A stretch of 64,000 nt of DNA. It comes from Gnetum montanum (lineage: Eukaryota > Streptophyta > Gnetopsida > Gnetales > Gnetaceae). Where the stretch lies: assembly GCA_015680685.1 (NCBI GenBank), contig MNCI01035648.1, positions 65,588 to 129,587 of the forward strand, read 5' to 3'. Below are positions 54,095 to 64,000 of the stretch, in pieces. Numbering within the stretch: position 1 is the first letter of the stretch; every line of letters begins with the position of its first letter. A program made the translations under genes and the position numbers. The notes under the pieces were generated by a model that saw nothing but the letters and a program-made list of their open reading frames with translations, was not told the origin of the DNA and made no database searches.

Positions 54095-56826
54095 TCATGT
54101 CGTGCCCAGAGGTAATGGCTCTTTCATCGGTTGCTTCCCTTTGTCGACAGGCCACTAAAATTGGTAGCGATTAAGCAAGGCCTGCACCTTTTCTTCCTCC
54201 GTCCTTGGATCGTGCACCATCTAGGCTACTGTGCCCATGTGTGTTGGTGTGAATACATCCCATGGACATGGAAATTGTAGAAACATTTGATTTGCCTTTA
54301 CATACCATGCTGCAAACTGCCATCGTTCCTCCTCAAAAGCCCTAGCTTTATCCCTAAGCTCATGATAATCTATCAATTGTCGAGCTAGGTTCGAGGCTAC
54401 ATCCTTTTGTCTCTAATAACTGGCTTTGACCACCTCTAGCTCTGATTTTGCACCTACAACTTTTGCAAAGCATCTTTTTAATCTGCAAACTCTTTCTCAT
54501 ATAGCACATAGCTGGTTGCCACTTGTTTCTCCAACTCACTTTGGTGACTACCTGCTGTTAACATGGCAAGGTTGGCATAACTAAGGTTAGCCAATGCCAT
54601 GTATTCCTTTAAATCCTCTATTTGCAAGTCTTTGTTTTTGACTTCCACTTGTTGGACTAGGGAATAACTGTCTAAGATAGATTGTCACTCAGGATTCTGC
54701 ATTGACAAGGAGCTGATGTGGTATTTAGCCATCTTGATTTCCTTTTCATTGATCTGTTTATACATGCTAACCTGGTCACAAAAGTGCTCTTTCAATTTTT
54801 AATACTTCTTGGCCTCATTTCGCCACTCATTAATTTTAATGGCTGATTTTTGGTAGATAGCATGGACCTCCTCCATGGAGAAGGTTCTATTTTCCCTAGC
54901 TAATCTATTAATATCTTGGTTGACCCTCACCAGTTATTCTCACAACTAGTGGATGCTTTCTTCTAGGATGTTCTTTTGTTTCTCTAAAGTGGTCAACCTA
55001 GAGTTTTCTACAGTGAGTGAGCTACTTATTCTCCTCTTGGACAACTATCAGTGCCTTTTTATATGCATGAGATTATGCATCTACAACAAAGGCATTCCAA
55101 ACCATCGTCTCCTTCTCTTGCTCAGCAGCCACTCTTTCCTTTGCTAGCTTGGTAAGCTCCTCTATCCTAAACTATTCTAGTTGGTTTGGCGCAACAAAAT
55201 GGGCAAGATCCCTTCGTTTAGTTTGCAGGGCAGCTAGCTCTTCTTGTAATTTCTATATTTCAACTTCCGCATGTTTTTCCTTAACAAACTTTCCTTTGGT
55301 GGTAATGAGGTCTGATTGAGCTACAGTGACATTGTTGGGGATGTCAAATAGAGTGGTCATTACTTGATCCATCTACAGCAATTGATCAAGCACGTCCTCA
55401 TGCATGGCAGGAGTCATCAAAGTCCTAGCCAACATTTTTGCATCTCTAGTTCCAACTAGATCTATCGGGGGCACAACAAGTACATTGAATGACTCTTTAA
55501 TATGATCGGTGATCACCTTTGCTGCGTCTACTGCATCCTCATGTTGTAGCACCACAACTGTGGCATCTTCTCTAGTTTTCAATGTGACTTGGAAGGATAT
55601 AACATTCCTAAAGATTTGGCATGATCATTGGGATCCTTCTCCTCTTGACTACATTAAGATCTCCCCCCATGTTGGGTTAGTTGATACTGTGTGCTGTACG
55701 ACGTCATCCATGACTCCGAAGAGATGAGCCTTGTCCTTGCTTCCCCAACTAACTATTTCAGCGATTCTTTGTAGATGGTTCATTGAAGGCCTGTGATCCT
55801 ATGGCAGCAGCTGTGGTGGAGCTTGTGCTTGTGAGCATTGTTTAGGCTTGCATTACGTTTCTGTTTGTGGCTTGGCCTCCTTCTCTGCTTCTTGTTCTTC
55901 GCTAAGATCTTTTCTTAGTGCTGTAGTTTTCAGGAGCTCAACAAAGGAGGCATGTTGATCCCTCCTAGGGATATCATTAGTATATTCCAAGATCCCAACG
56001 TGCTTGCACAACTTTCTGATTAAGTAAGAAAATGGAAGTGTTAGTCTCCCTAACTTTGTTTCTTTGAACCACCATTGGATCTCAATGAAGTAATATTGGG
56101 GAAGGTTGGCTGCAAATTTTCCCATTAAAATGGCACTTCCCTTGGCCACATAAGTGGAGATTCAATTGAGCCCTTTTGTGGGAAATAGGTGGTATGTCCC
56201 AATCTTGAAGTAGGTTTTCTCCTCTAGAGTCATTTCATTGTATGACTTGGTCTCTTTGCGGTATACCCATCTCAGCCATAGTTTCTCTGTTTTGGGGTTG
56301 AATCTAGTGGATAGGTGAGCAACCTTAGCCCCTTCATTGGGCAAGTTGAGAGCTACAGCAATGTCCTTGACTGAATAAGAGACGATCACCCCACAAATGT
56401 TAACAATGGTGCCTTCATCCTTATTATGCTAGAATTGATAGACTTCACCCAAGTACCATTCACCACTATCTGATAGGATGGGCCATAATGGGGATGCCTT
56501 AAGGTGTGTCTGCACTACTTCTGAAGCAAACTCTATGAATGGACTGAAGTTCATTTCCACAATGACCAAAGCCAATGTGAATTTTTCCAAGGTGGTAGTA
56601 AGGTAGTTAGGGGGCAACATGAGATGTTGTCCCTGTTTGGAGGCTGGTAGTTCTACCGCCTCTCCTTGGGCCGATTATGTAGTAGTAGGGGTCTCTTAGT
56701 GAATACTGAAGGACTAGGCCTCCTGCTCAACATGTTCTACCTATTCACCTTGCTAACTGTGGCCACCATGTGGGCACTTAGCGACTCTCTGTGAGGGTTC
56801 ACCTTGAGCACCTCTCTTTGGGGCCA
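54095..56826 (-). pseudogene. ORF3 of element B
   Basis: Starts MAPKRGAQGEPSQ at 56826, like the MAPK start in element A. Homologous blocks follow in the same order: WYLGEVYQF, VSYSVKDIAVALNLPNEGA, KLWLRWVYRKETKSYNEMT, YFKIGTYHL, LTLPFSYLIRKLCKHVGI. Then come DHIKESFNVLVVPPID, a long charged helical region that loses frame near 55000, and the C-terminus CYVKANQMFLQFPCPWDV near 54300-54260. There are numerous TAG/TAA/TGA codons and at least one frameshift. Its retention in a copy without pol suggests a structural or packaging role; that is inference. Confidence 0.7.
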
Positions 56827-58600
56827 TCTATAATCAAGCAAAAACCAAGTGTTACTAAATTTATGTTTGTTATCACTAATCAATTTATACCTTACTCATA
56901 ACCTTAGTTCATTGAGTTCATAATGCCTATGATTCCAGGGTTAGGAAAATTTTCAAGAAAAAATCCCCAAAAAGTGTTTATCTTCTTTTATGACCCTTTG
57001 CAATTGGTTCCTTTTTCATTATATGTGGCATATAATAATGGTTGTGGGCCCATGGGTTGGAAAAATTGGATTTCTAGCATTATCATGAATGATTTTTCAT
57101 TATAATTCCTAAGGTTTTCAACATTCTTACCCTTATGCTACCTTCCGATGATAGCGAATTTCAGCAAATTAGTGCAAGTTTTGCACACAAGCACCCCCCC
57201 ATGACTAAGTGGAACACTTCAGGTTCAAATGGGTTCAAACGACACGCATTGGAGTAGTGTAGAGCTAAATATCACAAGTTGAAGATAGATGCATAGAGCT
57301 TTGAGTCATGAGAAAAAAAGTTCAACAACTCCCCTAGTAGCAAATGAGAAAAATGAAGTTCAAGTTTTGTAGGGGGTCATATATTTATACTTTTTTGAGA
57401 CCTAACATTGGGTACATGACGTCGAGGTTCAAAAATTTGCATTTTATGAGTGCTTGAAAGGTGAAAAATAATGTGGTAATGTTAAATAGGTATAAGTCAT
57501 AAAGCTACATAGGTGGGTCCTCCCCAAAGTAGGCTCCAGCCTATGATGCCCTCGTGTAACCACACTTATAATGTTTTTAGGCACTAAAGGGTTTAAATGA
57601 AATGCATACTTAGGAAAGAAAACACATATGTTAAAACCACCAAATTGAAATAGTAAATTTATGTTACACAAAACCACAAGCTATGATTATTTGGACAATG
57701 AGGTGAGATGGACAATAGAAATGATTGTAGAAGTTGGGACATGAGGTCTTACCATGGCCACAATGAAACCTCATGTGTTATTAATGGTTAAATAACTCTG
57801 TGTCCTTATTTCCAAGATTCAAACCAAGTCCATACCACATTATAGTGACATCGCATTATTTCATCACATTGACAGACAACCATAAGACTATCAAAGTGAC
57901 AAGGAGTAACATCACTTGGTGTTTTATCCAAGGGAGGAGCTGATTATGTCATACTTATTATATATATATATTTTTGTTTTTTAGATGATTTCTAGTGGGA
58001 CCTGTAGGAGTTTATTCAATATTGGTTTAAGTTGCTCTTACTTTCACTTTTCATTAGATCTTAAGGATATAGTTACAACCTTAGCAACATGATAGAACAT
58101 ACAGAAGTGGCCAAAGAGAATCCACAAATCCCCTTGATGTCACACCCTGCACATTCCATCTTGGCCTTGCACTCTTCTGTCCCAACATAATGATTATAAA
58201 GTTATTGTTAGTTTAGATGATGGAAAAGATTACCATTATGACTAAGGCAAGAACCTCTTATTAATGGAATGATGGGATGGATGATGTGGTCTCAATGTCT
58301 GAATAATCAGTCCCTTATGACTTGACAACATTAGAGAAAACCTCATCTCATTGAGCAACAAGATTAATTTATTCACAAGCGAGATTATAAATGAAAATAA
58401 AAATGACAATTAGAAGAAATAGAAAAAATTGAATCAAGAAATAGGAAAATGACAAAAAATTGTAAAAAAAGAAGAAGATAAAAAGCACTTAAGATCCTGA
58501 AGATTAGAATGGGGGATAACCCCCACGACTAAACATTTGATTGTGGCAAGGATTAATAAGTGGATAAGTAGGATCCATGCATGTATGAAACATTGGGAAC
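56827..58600 (-). other. Non-coding interior of element B where pol would lie
   Basis: No pol motif is recognisable in any frame. The segment holds an LTR-like TATA module at 57380-57425 and otherwise AT-rich text. Confidence 0.65.
57380..57425 (-). promoter_or_regulatory. Internal promoter-like module of element B
   Basis: On the plus strand TATTTATA (57382-57389) is followed by AACATTGGGTACATGACGTC (57404-57423). The LTR of the same element has AACGTTAGGTACATGACATT at 61909-61928 next to TATTTATA at 61850-61857. The order and strand are the same, about 0.55 kb upstream of ORF3. Confidence 0.55.
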
Positions 58601-60742
58601 TATCCATACCCTAGGCTGGGCATCGATTGGTGTTGTGATGGCTGGGTAGAAAAATTGTTGGTCACACACTTAATTGTTATATGTATGGTGGATTAGCTTT
58701 TGAGGTGTGTTAACATTATAGATGTTTGGCCCACAAGTGCACCCTTGATCATAATACTGTATGCATGGATTTATTTGTCTCCCCATGCTTATAGATTCAT
58801 TGGTTGGATTTGGAATTGGAGTACTATTGGCTGGTGGCCCTAGTGTATGGTTGGAGGGTGTTGGTTGAGACAAGGAATGTGGTGCATTAGATTGGCCTTA
58901 TGCTGGCTTGGTTGATGTGGTGGATCCACACATGGTTTGCTTCAGCTTACGACCTTTCCTCCAGAAGGAACGTTTCCAACGTTGTGATTAGGACCCACTA
59001 GTGTTAGCATGTCTATGCACATTTGTAGCATAAGTGGCACTTGTTTGTTGGTATTGGGGTGTTGGACCTTCCTGAGTTACTAGCGATGGGATATAAGAAG
59101 GTGAATTATGAGAATACCAAGGGTAGGTTGGATGGGAAGAGGTGCTAGGTGGTGATCCTTTAGGGGATGTCATGGGTTGATGGTACTCAGGAGAGTGGTA
59201 ATGGTAATTAGAAGTAGAGGATGTAGAACTAGTTGGAGAAATAGGGTGTTGAACATAATATCCATGCGGTTTCAATGGATATGGTTGATTTGGTGGTGGC
59301 CTCCCCCATGACTATGGTTGTTGCCACTATGGTTGAGAACCATGTTGAGGTTGATAATAAGTCCCCCTAGGATGGTATGCTCCATTGTGGGACTATCTAT
59401 AATTACCTTGTGGGAGAGGAAATATCCTAGGCATGTGCTTTTGCACAAACTTCAAATTTAGGGCACCTGCCTAGTACTCTTGTAGATGAAACATTATGGG
59501 ACATTGGCCCTTTGGATGGTCATATACGCATAGGTTGCACCCATCATCTTCATTTGTGGTTGAGCCTCTAGCCTCACTTTTGTCAGCCATTTTTTTCATT
59601 TGCCAAAAAGTGTTCCTAACTGTTTCTTGATTCTGTGTCCTCTATTTATTGTGATTGCCTAGTTTTTTGTGCATGTTCTTCTCCATGACCATCTCAATAA
59701 GAGTTGTGACATTTTCATTTATCCATTCGAACATCCTATTAAACTTTGCTTCTAGATCATCAATAAATTCCTTCATCAGCAAGGTTTGTTGTGGAATCAC
59801 CTTATTGAGAGTAGTTTCATTCTCCTTACCATAAATTTGGACCTCCTTTGATTGAAGAGTTAGGTCCCTTTGATATTTCTTAACATTCTTCCATTTACAT
59901 ATTTCTCCTTTTTCTTTTACCACATACTCTATTAACTCTTTGATCTGATGGGCTTGAAGCTCATATAATTGCCCTAGGGCATACATCCAAAGGGTTTCTC
60001 TTGTTTCATTATGAAGCCCATCTATGATGTGGAAAAGTTGCCTTTCCTCAAAGAAAACATGGCATAGGAATCTATTCAATAGAAAACAATATCTATCTAA
60101 GGCCATGTCCAAGGGTTCATGTTATTCTTGTTTACACTCTTGGATCTATCTCCTTAAATTGGGCACTCTTGCATAGGGTTGGTATTTCTCGTTGAATAGC
60201 TCCAGCATTGTGGATCATCATCAAATTGAATTTGGTCTCGATGATCTATACCACACTTCAGCTCTATCAATTAGTGTCCTAACAAAGAGCTTGAGCCTTT
60301 GCCACTCACTGTTAATGTTGTAGTAAGCACAAGCATCATGGAAGACTTGTAAATGTTGTTGTAGATCTGAATCATAGCCTCCTACAAATTTAGGAATATT
60401 GTTTATGTCAAGCTTAGGTAAATAACTCTTTTTACGATGCCTGCGAGATATCTTAAAGACCTCTGTGATATGCATTAAGCTCTTCATGGCCAACAGGGGT
60501 TCATCATCATCAAACGAATTGTAAGGGAAATTTCTATGTTCATGATGACTTCTTTGACTTTTTCTATGGGTTTGATTTTGATTTTTAGTTTGACCCTTTA
60601 ATGGAGCTCTATCTCTATACCTATGTTCATCTTCGTTAGAATTAGACATTGAAGGGGAAGAGGAAGATGAAGAACTGGAAGAACTACCATGGCTTCTATG
60701 TTGTTCCTTGGGATCCCTTAATTTATCATTTCTTAGTTTCAA
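58600..60742 (-). pseudogene. gag: gag of element B
   Basis: From 60742: MKLRNDKLRDPKEQHRSHGS, a Ser-rich run, then DDDEPLLAMKSLMHITEVF, INNIPKFVGGYDSDLQQHLQ and SEWQRLKLFVRTLIDRAEVW, the capsid core shared with element A. 60112-59642 continues with FLCHVFFEERQLFHIIDGLH and a helical Lys/Glu-rich part. 59275-58670 is a Pro/Ser/Tyr-rich tail with PHGYYVQHPISP. Frame breaks separate the blocks. The product would be a particle protein. Confidence 0.75.
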
Positions 60743-61077
60743 GAAGGTCTTAGGCCTTGAGGCCTCCCCTAGTCTAGGACTTATGTCATACCTTTTAAGA
60801 TTGTCTGCCTTAGGTGAATGTAGTCTTTGAGTGTCGTCAGGGTGGTCATGATCATAAGAAATCCCTACATAAGGTTGATCACTCTGATCTTCTTCATCAT
60901 ATATTTTGTTATTTCTCCAATGAATGTGTTTGGTATATAGTGCATTCTCATTTCATTGTGGGAGAGACATTGTCATTGGTTTATAGTGTGTGTGATTTAA
61001 TAGTTTTTGAAAGATATATTGGTAAGATCCTTATAGCAATTGTGTATAATATAACCAATCTAGATAACTGGCACCAT

Positions 61078-61095
61078 CCTTGACAACAATGCTAA
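61078..61095 (-). other. Degenerate primer-binding site of element B
   Basis: On the minus strand the bases right after the 5' LTR read TTAGCATTGTTGTCAAGG, against TTGGCGTCGTTGCCGGGG in element A. All the differences are G-to-A or C-to-T. The place and pattern identify it as the decayed primer site. Confidence 0.7.
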
Positions 61096-61981
61096 TGATG
61101 AGCAACAAGGTACCCCTACGTTCAACCATATGAATCATAAGTGTTCATGCATGATCCGATCAAATTCCATGGATGGAACTAGTTATGGCATCTAGATCAC
61201 TATGCTTTGATTGCAGTTCACTGTCTTCCCACTTGAATTAGTGGTAGCTATGTCATGTATGGTTTAGTCCAAAGTGAGGCATATGATGTTGTTCCTAATT
61301 CTATGCTACTCCTAAGAATGGTAAAGAGATAAATTAATTTAAACTAATGGACAATAGAAAGTAAAAATCTAACCTACGTGCGATGAGTATCTACACTTAA
61401 TCGTCCGTACATGTTCTGTACTTTGTGAGACTCCTTCTAGAATTGCCAAGTGTATGTCACTGCTTGTGCCAAACAATACACTTCTAGATTACCAAGTATC
61501 TACACTTAAATGTTCATGATTAAGGTGTACGCATTTCGCTTAATAATAGGAATAGTAAATAGTAATAAATGGAAATATTTAACTAAAGGAAGCAGTCAAT
61601 AATTAATAATTAAAAGCAACAATAATCTAAGTGGATGTTGCAATGATGAGAGTAATCTCAATCTTTATTGCCAGTCATGAAATATGTCCAAGTACATCAC
61701 ACTTGAACAAAGGTGTTGTACGATTACAAACATCACACTACGGGCATGCACTAGGAATAACAAACTTTAAAGAGAAGAAATTGAAAACTAAAACTATCTC
61801 CTACATGCTATTGACTATTGACTACTACCATCTGAGCCCCCAAGTGTCATATTTATAGGCAAACCAAGATGAGGCGATGTTGAGTACCCGATGTCACTTA
61901 TTGGCTTCAACGTTAGGTACATGACATTAGGGCTTTGATGTCGCATATCTGACATCTAGGCCTTACAACAATGACTCATCA
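61096..61981 (-). repeat. 5' LTR of element B
   Basis: Starts TGATGAGCAACAAGG and ends ACAATGACTCATCA on the plus strand; 886 bp. The U3 on the minus strand carries repeated (A)TGTCATGTACC-type motifs and TATAAATA at 61857-61850. Followed directly by CTTTG, the target duplication. Confidence 0.9.
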
Positions 61982-61986
61982 CTTTG

Positions 61987-62225
61987 AAATAAGGAAGTTG
62001 TAAAAAGAGATAATGTTTGAAAGTGAAACATATAACACTAGCATTAAAATTAAAGATAAGTAAAATAATAAGATAGTTGTAACAAGGCTTATGTAAAGGA
62101 TTAAGTTAATGCACATTTTTAGCCCATTTATATTATGCTTCTGTCATAGATGTAGATGCGATGTAGCTTTTATTAGTTTCAACTTCAAATTTTGATTGTA
62201 GGGGTTTTCTTGCAGACTTGGTAGG
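61987..62225. other. 239-bp spacer between elements B and C
   Basis: AT-rich, with nothing recognised. It ends in GTAGG, the possible target duplication of element C. Confidence 0.6.
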
Positions 62226-63044
62226 TGATGAGCAGTGAGGTACCCCTATGCTCAACCATATGAATACAAGCGTGTATGCACAATCTGGTCAAACTTTGCG
62301 AATGGACTAGTTGTGGCACCTAGATAGTTATAGGTTGATCGCAGTTTGCTGTCTTCCCACCTGGACTAGTAGTAGCTTTGTCACGTATGGTTTAGTCTAA
62401 AGTGAGGCATATGATGTTGTCCTAATTCTACATTACTCCTAATAATAGAAAAGATAAATTGATTAAACTAATAATGGAAGCAAAACCTAAATTAGCCTAT
62501 GGAAATGGTATCCATCCTTAACCATCTATACATGTCTTGGACTTTATGGGATTACTACTGGGTGTGCTAAGTATTCACACTTAAATGCTCGTGATTAAGG
62601 TGTACACATTTTGCTTAATGACATGAAAAGCAAATAATATAAATCAAACTGTTAACTAAAGAAGACATTAAATAATTAAAATAACAAAAATTAATCAAAG
62701 TGAATGCTACAATGATGAAAGTAATCTCGATCTTTATTGCTGGTCATGCATGTGTCCAAGTACATCACACTCAAACAAAGGTGCCATGTAATTACAAATG
62801 TCACATTGCAGGCATGCACTAGGAATAACTAGCTTGAAAGAAAGAAATTAAAAACTAAAAACTAAACTGCCAAAAGAACTAGAAAGAAAAGAACTTCCCT
62901 AAAAAACTCCAAAATTGTCAATTGTGGGCCTAAGTGCTATATTTATAGGCTAACATAGGAATCACAATATCACGTATATGATATCGGATCCAAGCAATGA
63001 TATCATGTACCCAATATTGGGACCTAGCAAACCACGATTCATCA
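62226..63044 (-). repeat. 3' LTR of element C
   Basis: Starts TGATGAGCAGTGAGG and ends AACCACGATTCATCA. TATTTATA at 62940-62947. The motif GATATCATGTACCCAATATT lies at 62999-63018, in the opposite orientation to the copy in the B interior. Confidence 0.85.
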
Positions 63045-63212
63045 TACCCCCATGACTGAATAAAAACTGGTCCTCAAGTTAATACAATGAGAAATGAGCC
63101 CCTTATAAAACATTATGAAGATATGGAATTATTGACTGTTACTGACTAACTATGCTGCAATATGGAAAATACAAAACTTGGACACAAAACACAAAATACA
63201 AAATTTTGGAAC

Positions 63213-64000
63213 TCATGTGGTTCTCGGAGATGGTGGCTCCTCCATTGGTGCTTTCCCTTTGTTTGGTATTATAGGCTTCTGAGATTGTTGATCTGTGAGA
63301 TGCGCATGTAGTTTCTCTTCTTCCATCTGAGGATCATGCACAATCCATGTTGATGTCCCAATGTTTGATGGAGCTGGCAGCTCCCATGGACACGGTAGCT
63401 ATGGAAACATCTAGTTTGTTTTGACATACCATGTAGCAAATTTTCGTTGTTTTTCCCCATAGGCTCTAGCTTTATATTGTAATTCATGGTAATCTATCAG
63501 TCATCGAGCCAAATTTGCTACTACATCTCTTTGATCGTGGTAGCTTGTGCGTTGGAAGCATCCTAATCGGCCTATTCTGTCTCCCTTGCCACCTTTTTAT
63601 TCTCTTCCAACAATTTATTTAGTTGCTCATTTCTAAAAACATAAAATTGGTTAGTTGTGATGAATTGGGAAGGATTCATTCATTTAGCTTGTAGGGTGAT
63701 AAGCTTTTCTTGTAGCCTTTACAGCTCTGCTTCTACATGCTCGACCCTAACTTCAACCATGACCAATTTTTCTTTAGTTGAAATGAGGCTTGATTGTACT
63801 GCTGTGACATCTTGAGGGATGTCAAACAAGGAAGTCATGACTTTTGCTATTTACAGCAAGTGATCCAAAACATCCTTATGTTTTACAAGAGTCATTGAGG
63901 AACTGACCAAAACTTGAGCATCACGTGCTCCTGTGAAATCTACTAGTGGCAGAACAGGGACATTAAAAGATTCTTTGATGTGATCTACAACCATCTCTAT
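63213..64000 (-). pseudogene. ORF3 C-terminal part of element C, internally deleted
   Basis: From 64000 down: DHIKESFNVPVLPLVDFTGA, HKDVLDHLL, MTSLFDIPQDVTAVQSSLIS, matching ORF3 of element B. After about 63600 it jumps to the family C-terminus with LARWLIDYHELQYKARAYGE-like text, then LPCPWELPAPSNIG, WIVHDPQMEEEK and a TGA at 63215-63213. The coiled-coil middle of B is largely absent. Several stops are present. Confidence 0.7.

Larger units (their letters stand above)
53021..61981 (-). mobile_element. Element B: complete pol-less LTR retrotransposon, 8.96 kb
   Basis: Two LTRs (53021-53905 and 61096-61981) in the same orientation begin TGATGAG and end CTCATCA. The target duplication CTTTG is perfect (53016-53020 and 61982-61986). 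A purine tract before the 3' LTR reads CCATGGAGGTA on the minus strand. Internally, reading on the minus strand, come a degenerate primer site, gag (60742-58600), a non-coding part with a TATA segment, and ORF3 (56826-54095). No protease, RT, RNase H or integrase is found, so it depended on a relative such as element A. Confidence 0.88.
62226..64000 (-). mobile_element. Element C: third family member, 5' part outside the window
   Basis: A 3' LTR (62226-63044) is followed on the plus strand by TACCCCCATGACTG, the complement of a CATGGGGGTA purine tract, and then by the ORF3 end on the minus strand. The element therefore runs on the minus strand and enters from beyond 64000. Its LTR is about 70 bp shorter than in B and clearly more diverged. 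Confidence 0.8.

Noticed and set aside
60814-61083. 89-codon plus-strand frame beside the LTR of element B
   Set aside because: It is antisense to the untranslated leader between the primer site and gag, and has no family resemblance.

Overview
This is nuclear DNA of a land plant with a large, repeat-rich genome. A gymnosperm or a fern fits best, but the species cannot be told from the window. The evidence is one conserved plant gene of 21 GT-AG exons spread over 33.7 kb, introns of up to 6.5 kb packed with retroelement debris, and Tat/Athila-like Ty3 retrotransposons with plant-type primer sites. There is no prokaryotic gene organisation.

Layout. 1-2650: decayed plus-strand Ty3/gypsy element (gag, zinc knuckle, protease, RNase H shreds, possible LTR). 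2651-4151: AT-rich spacer and the 3' untranslated region of the gene. 4152-37860, minus strand: a complete 807-codon SCYL1 gene (N-terminal pseudokinase plus HEAT repeats, plant CTEXP type). All 21 exons join in frame. Its introns hold tRNA-derived SINEs (introns 2, 8, 17), several LINE remnants of at least two families (introns 1, 5, 8, 12), a Merlin-like DNA transposon with terminal inverted repeats and an 8-bp target duplication (intron 2), and several local tandem repeats. 37861-39230: 5' flank of the gene and spacer.

39231-64000: three members of one Tat/Athila-like LTR retrotransposon family. A (39231-51321, plus) has a full 5' LTR, primer site, gag, protease, RT, RNase H and integrase, a separate 949-codon ORF3, and only the last ~43 bp of its 3' LTR; its target duplication is CCAAG/CTAAG. 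B (53021-61981, minus) has two ~886-bp LTRs and a perfect CTTTG target duplication. It keeps gag and ORF3 but has no pol, so it looks non-autonomous. C (62226 to beyond the window, minus) shows its 3' LTR and the end of an internally deleted ORF3. A run of 593 Ns (41442-42034) hides part of gag in A.

The most interesting material is in this family. ORF3 is kept in all three copies, including the one without pol. In A and B it is preceded by a TATA-bearing segment, and in B that segment carries nearly the same cis-motif as the LTR promoter region, suggesting a second internal promoter. Most damage is C-to-T/G-to-A: ORF3 of A has about 19 in-frame stops and no frameshift, as expected from long-term cytosine methylation. 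The only gene that looks functional here is SCYL1; everything else is mobile-element sequence or unassigned spacer.
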